Of a DNA stretch of 64,000 nt, positions 18,309 through 26,798 are shown piece after piece. The stretch covers positions 818,501-882,500 of the forward strand of contig NZ_OY775905.1 of NCBI RefSeq assembly GCF_963675065.1, read 5' to 3'. This DNA comes from an uncultured Draconibacterium sp. GTDB lineage: Bacteria; Bacteroidota; Bacteroidia; Bacteroidales; Prolixibacteraceae. Position numbers and translations under genes: made by a program. Positions within the stretch are counted from its first letter, which is position 1. Each line of letters opens with the position of its first letter. Under the pieces are notes generated by a model that was not told the DNA's origin, did not search any database, and worked only from the letters and a program-made list of their open reading frames with translations.

Positions 18309-18402
18309 CCCAGATTTTTTTAAAGGGATTCGGCAAACGATTCCCGGGCAATAAATTGTCATTTAACCAAAAGAGTGACAGTAAAATAAAAGAGAAGAAG
18401 AA

Positions 18403-20109
18403 ATGAGTCATCAGGAATTAAGCGAACAAGAGATCATCAGACGAAATTCGTTGCAAAAAATGCGCGAGTTGGGGATCGACCCCTACCCGGCGGCACAGTA
18501 CCACGTAAATACCAACACCAAAGAAATAAAACAGAACTTCAAGGAAGAGGAGAAGAATTTTCAGGATGTAGTGATTGCCGGCCGTTTGATGAGCCGCAGA
18601 ATTATGGGTAAAGCTGCGTTTGCTGAGATCCAGGACCACGAAGGACGTATCCAGATTTACGTTAACCGCGACGAAATTTGCACCGGCGACGATAAAATGA
18701 TGTACAACGAAGTGTTCAAGAAATTGCTTGACATTGGAGACATCATCGGTGTTAAAGGCCATGCTTTTATTACGCAAATGGGCGAGTTAACCATTCATGT
18801 TACTGAATTTACAGTGCTGAATAAATCGTTGCGCCCGTTGCCGATTGTAAAAGAAAAAGACGGCAAAACTTTCGATGCTTTTACCGATGCGGAACAACGT
18901 TACCGCCAGCGTTACATCGATTTGATCGTTAACCCTGAAGTGAAAGAGACATTCAAAAAACGGACGATTATATACAACACCATGCGTCAGATGTTTAATG
19001 AGTATGGTTATCACGAGGTGGAGACACCAATTCTGCAGCCTATTCCGGGAGGAGCTGCTGCACGTCCGTTTATTACGCATCACAATGCGCTGAATATGCC
19101 TTTGTACATGCGTATTGCCAACGAACTTTACCTGAAACGACTGATTGTTGGTGGCTTTGAAGGGGTTTACGAATTTGCCAAAGATTTCCGTAACGAAGGA
19201 ATGGACCGTACCCACAACCCGGAGTTTACGGTGATGGAAATTTACGTGGCCTACAAAGACTACAAATGGATGATGAGCTTTACTGAAGAAATTTGTGAGC
19301 GTGTGGCGATGGCCTTGCACGGCACCACAAAAGTTCAGTTGGGCGACAATATTATCGATTACAAAGCACCATACCCGCGTGTTACAATGGCTGAAGCTAT
19401 TTTGGAGCACACCGGTTACGATATTAACGGTAAGTCGGAAGAAGAACTGCGCGAGATCTGTAAAAAGCTTGATATTGAAATCGACGAAACCATGGGTAAA
19501 GGAAAGTTGATTGACGAAATATTTGGCGAAAAATGTGAAGGCAACTATATTCAGCCAACCTTTATTACTGATTACCCAAAAGAAATGTCGCCGTTAACAA
19601 AAATGCACCGCGACAACCCGGAATTGACCGAGCGTTTTGAGTTAATGGTAAACGGTAAAGAGCTGGCTAATGCCTACTCGGAACTTAACGACCCAATCGA
19701 TCAGCGTGAACGTTTTGAAGATCAATTAAAATTATCGGAAAAAGGTGACGACGAAGCGATGTTTATCGACCAGGATTTCCTGCGTGCGCTGGAATACGGT
19801 ATGCCGCCAACATCGGGAATGGGAATTGGAATGGACCGCTTAACGATGTTTATGACCAACAGCCCGTCGATTCAGGATGTGTTGTTCTTCCCGCAAATGA
19901 AACCCGAGAAAAAAGCAGTGGAAATGACTGATGACGAAAAAGCAGTATTTGAATTGCTGAAAGCGGAATCGCCAATTGAACTGGCTGCACTAAAAGAAAA
20001 AGCCGGACTGAGCAACAAAAAATGGGACAAAGCCATTAAAGGCCTCACCAAAAAGAATGTGGCTAAAGTGGAGAATACTGATGCCGGTTTGATGGTGACG
20101 GCGTTGTAA
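18403..20109 (+). CDS. lysS: Lysyl-tRNA synthetase, class II
   Basis: 568 residues. It charges tRNA-Lys. The N-terminal OB anticodon-binding domain (about 55-150) is followed by the class II catalytic core: motif 1 around FNEYGYHEVETPIL, motif 2 FAKDFRNEGMDRTHNPEFT, motif 3 GMGIGMDRLTM. About 65 residues beyond the usual bacterial end form a C-terminal extension (from MTDDEKAVFELLKAE to the end) that looks like a small helical, winged-helix-like domain, seen in Bacteroidota LysS. Followed by a terminator. Confidence 0.96.
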   Translation: MSHQELSEQEIIRRNSLQKMRELGIDPYPAAQYHVNTNTKEIKQNFKEEEKNFQDVVIAGRLMSRRIMGKAAFAEIQDHEGRIQIYVNRDEICTGDDKMMYNEVFKKLLDIGDIIGVKGHAFITQMGELTIHVTEFTVLNKSLRPLPIVKEKDGKTFDAFTDAEQRYRQRYIDLIVNPEVKETFKKRTIIYNTMRQMFNEYGYHEVETPILQPIPGGAAARPFITHHNALNMPLYMRIANELYLKRLIVGGFEGVYEFAKDFRNEGMDRTHNPEFTVMEIYVAYKDYKWMMSFTEEICERVAMALHGTTKVQLGDNIIDYKAPYPRVTMAEAILEHTGYDINGKSEEELREICKKLDIEIDETMGKGKLIDEIFGEKCEGNYIQPTFITDYPKEMSPLTKMHRDNPELTERFELMVNGKELANAYSELNDPIDQRERFEDQLKLSEKGDDEAMFIDQDFLRALEYGMPPTSGMGIGMDRLTMFMTNSPSIQDVLFFPQMKPEKKAVEMTDDEKAVFELLKAESPIELAALKEKAGLSNKKWDKAIKGLTKKNVAKVENTDAGLMVTAL

Positions 20110-20160
20110 GATGCTGAAAGTTAGAAGACCGAAGTCGGTAGACTTTTAAAATATATAATT

Positions 20161-20191
20161 AAGCTCTCTGCTATTGCAGGGGGCTTTTTTT
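20161..20191 (+). terminator. Intrinsic terminator of lysS
   Basis: AGCTCTCTGC pairs with GCAGGGGGCT (with two G-U pairs) around a four-base loop, followed by seven T. Confidence 0.8.
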
Positions 20192-20483
20192 ATTATTTGG
20201 ATAATAGATTCTTTACACTGGATTGGGAAAATGGATTATCAATCGATTGGCTTTGTTGTTTTGACTATATAATAACTGATACCTATTTCATAAACAGACT
20301 ATTCACCAACACAATTCTATCTTTTCAACTACACCATCAAATAATTTAAACCTGAACATACTAATCTCAAATACATTTTTTTCGAAATAGGTTTCTGGAT
20401 GCAGAATTGGACTTTTTTTTGTAAATTTAATAGACAATTATCGGCCGAAACAAATATATTAAACAACCCAAGTTCAACACATT
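20192..20483. other. Intergenic stretch before the lipoprotein gene
   Basis: About 290 bp of A/T-rich sequence. No RNA gene or convincing reading frame was seen. TAAATTTA near 20420 is one base off a -7 element and may serve the lipoprotein gene. Confidence 0.4.
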
Positions 20484-21326
20484 ATGAAGCTATTCAAAAA
20501 TATTCCATATTCCTTTCTGCTTATACTGTTGCTCTTAGCTTGTTCAGAAGAAACAATCATTCCCGAGCAAACGAAAGGAATATTCGGTGAATTAAAATCG
20601 GGAATCACCCAACAACCTATACAAGGGACAAAAATATATCTTTTAGACAGGAACATATCTGTTGAACCTCATGGTCCATTTGGAGTAACTTTTTCGGATA
20701 TAAAGTATACATCCAGGGACTCTACTGAAACCGATATAAATGGGAATTTTAGTTTCGAGAAAGAGCTATGGGGGGAAACTGGGATCTATATTTCTGATCG
20801 CCAAAATACATATAGCTTAGTAGATAGTACTGATCATCTTTTGGTTAATATTGACTCAACCAATTATGAATTTATTGAACTGGAGGCAGTACCAACACCA
20901 ATCAGAGACAGTTTTGAAATTGAACTGGAAATATTCAATGTAATTAACAGAAACTACGGTGGTCAAATTCAGGAAGATTATTTCCTTACACATCCAATAA
21001 AGATAAGTTCATTGAGGACCGAAACTCAATTCGGAATACTTGAAAAAAAAATTCTATTGGAAACCAAAACAATAAGTAGCGATTCAAGCGGAGTTATAAA
21101 CCTAAAATTTAAAATTTTACAAGGTTATTCAGATATCTTCTATAGTTTAAACAATACAATGATGTTCATAGCTGACGCAACGGACATCGATATAAATTAT
21201 AATCTTCCGGGAAGAAGGGGTATTTATGTTTTCTTACCCCTGTCTGACACCTTAAGTTATCGTAAATACAAGGTTGACTACTTAGATATTGATGAATATT
21301 TTGGGCAAGTACGTTTTTATGAATAG
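20484..21326 (+). CDS. Secreted lipoprotein with carboxypeptidase-regulatory-like domain
   Basis: 280 residues. A lipoprotein signal with LLLLAC puts the lipidated Cys at residue 20, followed by SEE. Residues about 32-125 (GIFGELKSGITQQPIQGTKIYLL ... TDINGNFSFE) have the pattern of the CarboxypepD_reg/CNA-B-like beta-sandwich common in Bacteroidota envelope proteins. The C-terminal half is not recognised. The isolated position, lower G/C feel and long flanking gaps suggest an accessory gene. Confidence 0.7.
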   Translation: MKLFKNIPYSFLLILLLLACSEETIIPEQTKGIFGELKSGITQQPIQGTKIYLLDRNISVEPHGPFGVTFSDIKYTSRDSTETDINGNFSFEKELWGETGIYISDRQNTYSLVDSTDHLLVNIDSTNYEFIELEAVPTPIRDSFEIELEIFNVINRNYGGQIQEDYFLTHPIKISSLRTETQFGILEKKILLETKTISSDSSGVINLKFKILQGYSDIFYSLNNTMMFIADATDIDINYNLPGRRGIYVFLPLSDTLSYRKYKVDYLDIDEYFGQVRFYE

Positions 21327-21529
21327 ACTCCAGGGTAACTGCTGTATATTATAACAAAGTCACTCGACTACCACTGAATATATTGTAAATAAATATTGAG
21401 GATATGAGGTAATTAATCTGTCGTAAACCATATGCGTTTCTTTTGGCAGGTGTCACCTATCCAATAATTTAATCCTAAAGATTTTATCAAACTTCCAACT
21501 GAAAATACGCCCAAAATATACTTTTCATA

Positions 21530-21645
21530 CCTCCGGAGGCGAAGCTCAGAGCTATCGCTGAAGCCTTCAGCACAAAGGAATCATAGGGATTCTCTTTGGA
21601 AGCGCAACAATTCCATAGAGAATACCTATTTCCCCTTATGGAATT
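21530..21645. repeat. Cluster of short palindromes in the 492-bp gap 21327-21818
   Basis: Consecutive inverted repeats occur within 115 bp: CCTCCGGAGG (21530-21539), AGCTCAGAGCT (21543-21553), GCTGAAGcCTTCAGC (21557-21571), ATTCTCT paired with AGAGAAT (21589-21623 region), and ATTCCATA paired with TATGGAAT (21610-21644). The rest of the gap shows no gene. It resembles a REP/MITE-type element or a remnant; no transposase is adjacent. Confidence 0.5.
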
Positions 21646-21818
21646 ACTATTCGGAAACGCAGAATTTATTTTATAGCAAAAGAGAAATACATTTCAGAAC
21701 AATGAATACAACATCTGCCAATATGCTCTAAACCATATTCCATTCTTTTGAAAACTTTCCTGTTTCGCGTAATTTTATTCAGGCAAAATCTTTTTAACCG
21801 TTTTTATGTTATAAGAAT

Positions 21819-22298
21819 ATGGAACAGCAGGATTTCAACAAAGAGTTTCATTTAAAATTGAGGGCCGAGTTTAAGCGCATCGATAAGCTGTGGGAGCAAT
21901 TCCAGCGCCATTTTATTCGCGAACAGTTGCTGATAGCAAACGAACATCCTGACTTTAACCTGCCGAAAGATGAATTAAACAAAGTGCTAAAACAATATGC
22001 AGGCCACCTGTTTGGTTGTGCCGACTCGGTAGCCGATAAAGATGAAAATTACAACGAAATAAGATTAGCACTGGAGCTGGAATCCATCACTCGTTCAACA
22101 AATAAATATCCTTTGCGTTTCCGGGAATCGCAACTTGCCCGGCAAACACATAAAAAAGCCAAAGAATTGCTGATTCAGTTTTTCCCGGAACTTATGGAGC
22201 TATCGGCCAATGGATTTCGCCTGTTAGAGAAGTATTGTCTGTTCTATAATCTCGAATTCACTTCTGCCCTCGAAGAGAACAAAACAGCTTTCGGGTAG
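21819..22298 (+). CDS. Hypothetical helical protein
   Basis: 159 residues, not recognised. It is soluble and strongly alpha-helical, rich in charged residues, with no signal peptide or membrane segment. Notable stretches are LRAEFKRIDKLWEQFQRHFIREQL (about 13-36) and ARQTHKKAKELLIQFFPELMEL (about 110-131). No nucleotide-binding or catalytic motif is visible. It stands alone between a long gap and a tRNA gene. Confidence 0.65.
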   Translation: MEQQDFNKEFHLKLRAEFKRIDKLWEQFQRHFIREQLLIANEHPDFNLPKDELNKVLKQYAGHLFGCADSVADKDENYNEIRLALELESITRSTNKYPLRFRESQLARQTHKKAKELLIQFFPELMELSANGFRLLEKYCLFYNLEFTSALEENKTAFG

Positions 22299-22401
22299 CA
22301 GAGACTCTTTTCCAGGCCATTAATAACCAATGCTTTTCCTGATCCATTTTATCATCCGGTATATTCATAATCAGCAAAATTTTTAATATTGTAACAGTCA
22401 T

Positions 22402-22474
22402 GCCTCTTTAGCTCAGTTGGCAGAGCAGCTCATTCGTAATGAGCAGGTCGCGGGTTCAAGTCCCGTGAGAGGCT
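22402..22474 (+). tRNA. tRNA-Thr (anticodon CGU)
   Basis: Cloverleaf of 73 nt: acceptor GCCTCTT/GAGAGGC (with one U-G pair), D arm GCTC...GAGC-like, anticodon arm GCTCA-TTCGTAA-TGAGC giving anticodon CGU, T arm GCGGG-TTCAAGT-CCCGT (with one G-U pair). The discriminator base is T and CCA is not encoded. Confidence 0.95.
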
Positions 22475-22540
22475 CTTTCCTCTTATTATCGTTAGTCTTG
22501 CTTTTCAAACAAGTTGAACAATAAATACCGCATATAAAAA

Positions 22541-22564
22541 CACCGACCAAAAATTTGATCGGTG
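22541..22564 (-). terminator. Terminator of the TonB_C gene
   Basis: On the minus strand CACCGATC pairs with GGTCGGTG across an A/T loop (one G-U), followed by TTTTT. It lies 23 bp after the stop at 22588. Confidence 0.75.
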
Positions 22565-22587
22565 CTCCTTTTATTTTAATTGTATTT

Positions 22588-23286
22588 CTAGTACAGATAC
22601 GGGTTATGTTCAAGCTCAAAGGTAATCGGAATTACTGCCAGCGAAGCTACTTCAACTCCTTCAACTTCGGCAGGTATCCATTCACCCGAGGTTTCATGCA
22701 CTGCGGCAATTGCCTGTTCTTCCAAATCGTCAAGATATCTTTCAACCGGAGTTTCGATATTTGTACTTGTTGTTACAAATGGTATTGTACCATCATCATC
22801 AACAATCATTTTTACAAATATGGTTCCTTCTACACCCCAGTCTTTTGCTCCTTCCGGATACTCAAGATTGTCAACTAATTCTTCGGATAGTACCTCCTGT
22901 CCATGTTCGTACATCGCTTCTTTATCAATATCATAAAATACGCCAACTTGTTCGTTGGTTTGTTTTACCATATTCCGATGACTGTTTAAGTCGAACAGCA
23001 CAACTTCCAATCGTTTTCTGTCAATCTCATTATCAATTCCGGTTACAACCACATCTTGCACCTCACCATCTTCAATACCGTACTTAAATGTAAAAGCCGG
23101 ATATTTTTCAACGATTTCTTTCAACTGATCGGTATATTCCATATCCTGATTTTCCATGTCATTCATGGTGAAAGCTGTTTTTACCTTTTTATCCTGAGCC
23201 TGCAATGGCAGTAACGCCACTGCGACCAAGAATCCAAGTGCGACTAAAAATGTTTTAAAATAAAATTGTTTTCTAAATTGTTTCAT
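22588..23286 (-). CDS. Secreted TonB C-terminal-domain protein
   Basis: 232 residues with a signal peptide ending near LLPLQAQ (residue 30). Residues about 140-228 match the TonB_C domain: LEYPEGAKDWGVEGTIFVKMIVDDDGT, then AIAAVHETSGEWIPAEVEG and SLAVIPITFEL. Classical TonB has an N-terminal transmembrane anchor and Pro-rich spacer; here a cleavable signal and an acidic 100-residue N-terminal region replace them. It is therefore probably a periplasmic TonB_C protein rather than an energy transducer. Its partner is unknown. Confidence 0.75.
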   Translation of the reverse strand: MKQFRKQFYFKTFLVALGFLVAVALLPLQAQDKKVKTAFTMNDMENQDMEYTDQLKEIVEKYPAFTFKYGIEDGEVQDVVVTGIDNEIDRKRLEVVLFDLNSHRNMVKQTNEQVGVFYDIDKEAMYEHGQEVLSEELVDNLEYPEGAKDWGVEGTIFVKMIVDDDGTIPFVTTSTNIETPVERYLDDLEEQAIAAVHETSGEWIPAEVEGVEVASLAVIPITFELEHNPYLY

Positions 23287-23791
23287 AACTAAATCTTCTC
23301 CTTTTCTTTTTCTATGTTTTAAAAAGTTGATTGAAACAGACCTGCATTGCCGAACGTTTAAAACTGCTGTCCGTAGCTCGTCCGCCTGTTTCGGGTTTTA
23401 TTATACTAGTTAAAATACCGTGCCACAATTCTGATATCTACTTCTATACATTATAATTTTATATCTAATTCCGATAGTTATATCCAGGCGTCTAAACTTT
23501 TCAAGTGCGAGGTATTTTACATCCTTTTATTTCGCCATCCTACTGAACATAGGCTATTTAGAATCATTCCAATTTGAATATTATTTTAAAAGGAACAGCA
23601 TGTATTAACTTTCAATATCATCCGTTTACAGAAAATAAAAATGAATGTGCGCCCATTTCACCATACAAAAGCTAACTGTGAAAACATTCTACACTAATTC
23701 TTTGATTTTCTACACATTGCAGGTTTCAGCTAATTAAAAAACCAAAGACAATCGCCTTCGGTTTCTCAATTTTCCAATTTAGTATTTCGTT
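23287..23791. other. 505-bp intergenic stretch
   Basis: No gene or RNA recognised. An imperfect inverted repeat (GAAACAG at about 23331 with CTGTTTC at about 23389) lies just upstream of the TonB_C gene and might be in its leader. A single GCGAGGTATTTTAC at 23507 resembles one unit of the 6126-6329 array but is isolated. Confidence 0.4.
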
Positions 23792-24538
23792 CTATTTTCT
23801 TTTGCCATGATAGTCGTAAAGCACTTCCTCAAACTCGGCATTTACTGCTTCATCCGGATTATATTCCGGCGAGTCTTTAATGGCTTCTTTTGTCATATCA
23901 ACCACGGCTTCGCGATCCGAGAAGCTGATCTTATCGATAACTTCAATCGGAAGAATCACTTTTTTACTCCAGGGGTATAAATTATTCGTATCTACAACAA
24001 AGTACAGAATTTGCCAGTCGGTGTCGTCAATAATCATATCAGAGATATGTCCGAATTTGTCATCGGTGGCGTTAATTCCGTAACCTTTAATCTCATTAAA
24101 GCTTCGCAAGCTTGTATCAATGTCTTCTTCCTTAATCACCTTACGTGGAGCTCTGAATGCCACTCCCGGATAAAAGATAACTTCATTTCCGGCAAAAGCA
24201 GCAGAGTCAACCATCCAGTACGGATATTTAATTCCATAATAATCGGCCAGCTTTCGTTCGTAAATTCGCGATACCGGCATATCAAAACTTAAGTTTGGCG
24301 ACCGTTTAATATTGTCTACACTCAAGTTTATTTTAAAAGTCTTTTCTTCCCAATCCGGCTCACCCAAAAAGTTATAGGGCACCAATACCCTTTCCGCTTT
24401 AAAGAAGTTTCCCAGGTCAACTTCCACATAGCGTATAATCCAACTCTTTTCGTCGAATAAAAAGTCATTTACTTTCCCCTTTTCTCCATTTTTTGCTTTA
24501 ATGGAATATCCTATTAATTCTCTTAAACTACGTTTCAT
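23792..24538 (-). CDS. PRC-barrel domain protein
   Basis: 248 residues with two PRC-barrel domains: residues about 1-80 (LRELIGYSIKAKNGEKGKVNDFLFDEKSWIIRYVEVD) and about 140-225 (FNEIKGYGINATDDKFGHISDMIIDDTDWQILYFVVDT). PRC barrels are protein-interaction modules found in RimM and photosynthetic reaction-centre H subunits; stand-alone double-PRC proteins are common in environmental bacteria and often stress-linked, but the role here is not known. No signal peptide. It is flanked by long gaps on both sides. Confidence 0.85.
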   Translation of the reverse strand: MKRSLRELIGYSIKAKNGEKGKVNDFLFDEKSWIIRYVEVDLGNFFKAERVLVPYNFLGEPDWEEKTFKINLSVDNIKRSPNLSFDMPVSRIYERKLADYYGIKYPYWMVDSAAFAGNEVIFYPGVAFRAPRKVIKEEDIDTSLRSFNEIKGYGINATDDKFGHISDMIIDDTDWQILYFVVDTNNLYPWSKKVILPIEVIDKISFSDREAVVDMTKEAIKDSPEYNPDEAVNAEFEEVLYDYHGKRK

Positions 24539-24990
24539 AATACCTGATTTTATATTTTTATGTGCACTATTGCACGCTATTTCCCTGAACAGCCCTTCCT
24601 AATTTCAACTTATATTTATTGTTTTCCTTTAATGCTTTAGTTTTTAATACCAATTCCAAAGATGTGCCACAATAGGCAAAACTACAAAGCAAGACACCTT
24701 ATAACCCTGACTAACTGATACTTATACAATCAGGATCAATTTTATTGGACATTACAAAAAATGGATTTACTGTGGAAAAAAGTCACAACAATTGTGGAGA
24801 AGTGGTACACATTATTCGGTAATTGATCAAAAAACATTAATTCTCACTGAAATTTGTATTGAGAGATACGAGAGGTAGATTGCTGAAATATAAGTATATT
24901 AAAAGAAGGGGCAGCACTACTATTATCGGTTTTTACAAAACCGTTTTCGTGCTAAGGAAAGTATTTCAATGATTGCAGATCAAACAGAAA

Positions 24991-25080
24991 TCAATGATTC
25001 TGTTTCGCATCCTGGTAACACCTGTACATTATTACAGATATTGCCATCAGAAACAATATACCATAAATAATTACTGCCAT
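24991..25080 (-). CDS. Single-helix membrane microprotein A (29 residues)
   Basis: Minus-strand frame from ATG 25080 to TGA 24991. It begins MAVIIYG, continues as an uninterrupted hydrophobic helix (ILFLMAISVIM) and ends YRCYQDAKQNH, a positive tail as expected for N-out/C-in single-span peptides. It is supported by a paralogue 310 bp upstream on the same strand: 9 of 28 positions are identical (M1, A2, Y6, G7, I14, C21, Y22, D24, K26), and the bases before the ATG are also alike. Not recognised as a known family. Confidence 0.55.
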   Translation of the reverse strand: MAVIIYGILFLMAISVIMYRCYQDAKQNH

Positions 25081-25303
25081 AACTTATTGTTTTAAAGTAC
25101 AGTTATGATTACGGCAGACAACAGCAGTTGTTTCGCTTTAAATGAGATAGTTATTAAAAACAAATTGTTAATATGTGGCAGAATATCGGTGATTAATAGA
25201 TAAAAAAAATAGAGTATTAAATAAGAACAGACTTCCCCTATTATGGCATTTACTCCATTCAATCTGTGGTATTTCCTGGGTGCAGCCCCATACCAAAATA
25301 CTT

Positions 25304-25390
25304 TTAGCTATGTTTTACATCCCGATAGCATAAAATCAATACTGCAACGATTATAGCTATCACGACGCTTCCATATACAAAAATTGCCAT
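25304..25390 (-). CDS. Single-helix membrane microprotein B (28 residues), paralogue of A
   Basis: Minus-strand frame from ATG 25390 to TAA 25304. It begins MAIFVYG, followed by the hydrophobic stretch SVVIAIIVAVLIL and the tail CYRDVKHS. The match to microprotein A covers the whole length with no gaps (MA-x3-YG ... CY-[QR]-D-[AV]-K), arguing for tandem duplication under protein-level constraint. The segment TTAAAA...GTTAT just before both starts is also shared. Confidence 0.55.
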   Translation of the reverse strand: MAIFVYGSVVIAIIVAVLILCYRDVKHS

Positions 25391-25827
25391 AATAACTGGT
25401 TTTTAAGCAATTAACTATTTCACATGTTTGCCAAAGCAAAATAATTTGCCTCGTAAACAAATCTTCTTCTAACACTACTTCCATAATATTTCGTTTATGT
25501 CAAGCCAATTAGTTATACGCAAAACACGTGCAAAAAGATTACCTTTTCGTCTTTTTTGGAATATTACTATGAGACAAAAACAATATTATTCAATATCATG
25601 TCAACCAATTTCATCCTTACAAAGGTATGTTGAAATTGGGTTTCCTGAATTAGTAATATTTTGTTTTTACGTAGTGGACGCAGTAAGCATTAAATAGTTG
25701 TTGAGAAATTGTAATAAACGGAGCAACCGGCAATCAGCTGGTCAGCCTCCGGTTTACGAAATATGTTAAATTTAGCTCCTTACGAAATACGTATTGAATT
25801 CAAAAACTTTCCTCAACATAAAAACTT

Positions 25828-25870
25828 GAGCCTTTTTCAGAGAACATCTCTGATAAGGCTCTTTTTTTTT
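25828..25870 (+). terminator. Strong intrinsic terminator pointing plus, with no recognised gene upstream
   Basis: GAGCC...CAGAGA-ACA-TCTCTG...GGCTC stem-loop followed by ten T. On the minus strand the same hairpin is followed only by AAGTTTTT, so it mainly serves plus-strand transcription, or as a backup for tsf. Confidence 0.65.
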
Positions 25871-25880
25871 GCATAAAAAA

Positions 25881-25904
25881 AGCCACCCGGATAACCGGAT
25901 GGCT
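25881..25904 (-). terminator. Terminator of the rplM-rpsI-rpsB-tsf operon
   Basis: On the minus strand AGCCATCCGG pairs with CCGGGTGGCT around TTAT, followed by a T run. It lies 25 bp after the tsf stop. Confidence 0.8.
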
Positions 25905-25928
25905 TTAAGTATATTCTTTTGCTTTGTA

Positions 25929-26753
25929 TTAAGCGTTCAAAGTATAGCGGTCGAAAGCTGTTACTGTTAATTCTGCATCAGCTTGCTTTAAGTAATCTTT
26001 TACAGGCATTTTTCCGTCTTTAACAAAAGCCTGGTTTAAAAGAGTTACATCTTTATACCACTTGTTCAAAGAACCTTGAGCAATTTTTTCAAGCATTGCT
26101 TCCGGTTTACCTTCTTTGCGGTATTTTTCTTTAGCGAACTCTAATTCCTTGTCAATTTCAGCTTGCGGAATTGAAGCTTCGTCTACAGAAACAGGAGCCA
26201 TAGCCGCAACCTGCATTGCAATATCTTTTCCTACCTGAGTATCAACAGCTTTGCTGAAAGCAACAAGAGTTGATAATTTGTTACCAGGGTGGATGTAAGG
26301 AACTACAGCCTCGTCGGCTAAACATTTGTAGTACGAAAGGTCAAGTTTCTCACCAGTTACTCCGGTTTGCTCAGTAACTTGTGCTTCAATAGTAGAACCG
26401 TCAATCTCAAGTGCTTTTAATGCTTCCAAACTTTCAGGTTTGGCTTCCAATGCTTTTGCAAGAATTTTCTCAGCAAATGCAACAAAGCTTTCGTTCTTAG
26501 CAACAAAGTCAGTTTCACAATTCAATACAACGATTGCACCGAATTTTCCGTCTTCAGTTGCTTTTGCAAGAGCTACACCTTCAGCGGCATCTCTGTCTGC
26601 ACGTTTGTTAGCAATTAATTTACCTTTTTCGCGGATGATTTCCAGTGCTTTATCGAAGTCACCTTCGGCGTCTTTCAGGGCATTTTTGCAATCCATCATC
26701 CCTGCGCCTGATACTTTACGCAATTTTACTACGTCTGCTGTTGTAAAAGACAT
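25929..26753 (-). CDS. tsf: Translation elongation factor Ts
   Basis: 274 residues. The guanine-nucleotide exchange factor for EF-Tu. The N-terminal UBA-like module with VSGAGMMDCKNAL (about 15-27), EF-Ts signatures EGVALAK and LNCETDFVAKNESF (about 77-90), and two dimerisation subdomains are visible. It is downstream of rpsB by 45 bp, the near-universal rpsB-tsf arrangement. Confidence 0.96.
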   Translation of the reverse strand: MSFTTADVVKLRKVSGAGMMDCKNALKDAEGDFDKALEIIREKGKLIANKRADRDAAEGVALAKATEDGKFGAIVVLNCETDFVAKNESFVAFAEKILAKALEAKPESLEALKALEIDGSTIEAQVTEQTGVTGEKLDLSYYKCLADEAVVPYIHPGNKLSTLVAFSKAVDTQVGKDIAMQVAAMAPVSVDEASIPQAEIDKELEFAKEKYRKEGKPEAMLEKIAQGSLNKWYKDVTLLNQAFVKDGKMPVKDYLKQADAELTVTAFDRYTLNA

Positions 26754-26798
26754 AATTAAAATCTCTTTTAAATGGTTTATATATTACTTAACCTTTAC

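Larger units (their letters stand above)
24539..25928. other. 1.4-kb region without large genes
   Basis: Besides the two microproteins and two hairpins listed here, this A/T-rich stretch holds no recognised gene. An inverted repeat AACCGG/CCGGTT lies at about 25727-25755. The plus-strand reading frame 25497-25697 lacks any family feature. Confidence 0.5.

Noticed and set aside
23507..23520. Isolated GCGAGGTATTTTAC resembling one unit of the 21-bp array
   Set aside because: No second copy at 21 bp on either side; likely chance.
24761..24826. 21-residue amphipathic peptide frame beginning MDLLWKKVTTIVEKW
   Set aside because: Single short frame with no paralogue or promoter; chance cannot be excluded.
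25497..25697. 66-codon plus-strand frame before the orphan terminator
   Set aside because: No signal, domain or compositional support. A non-coding RNA is at least as likely.
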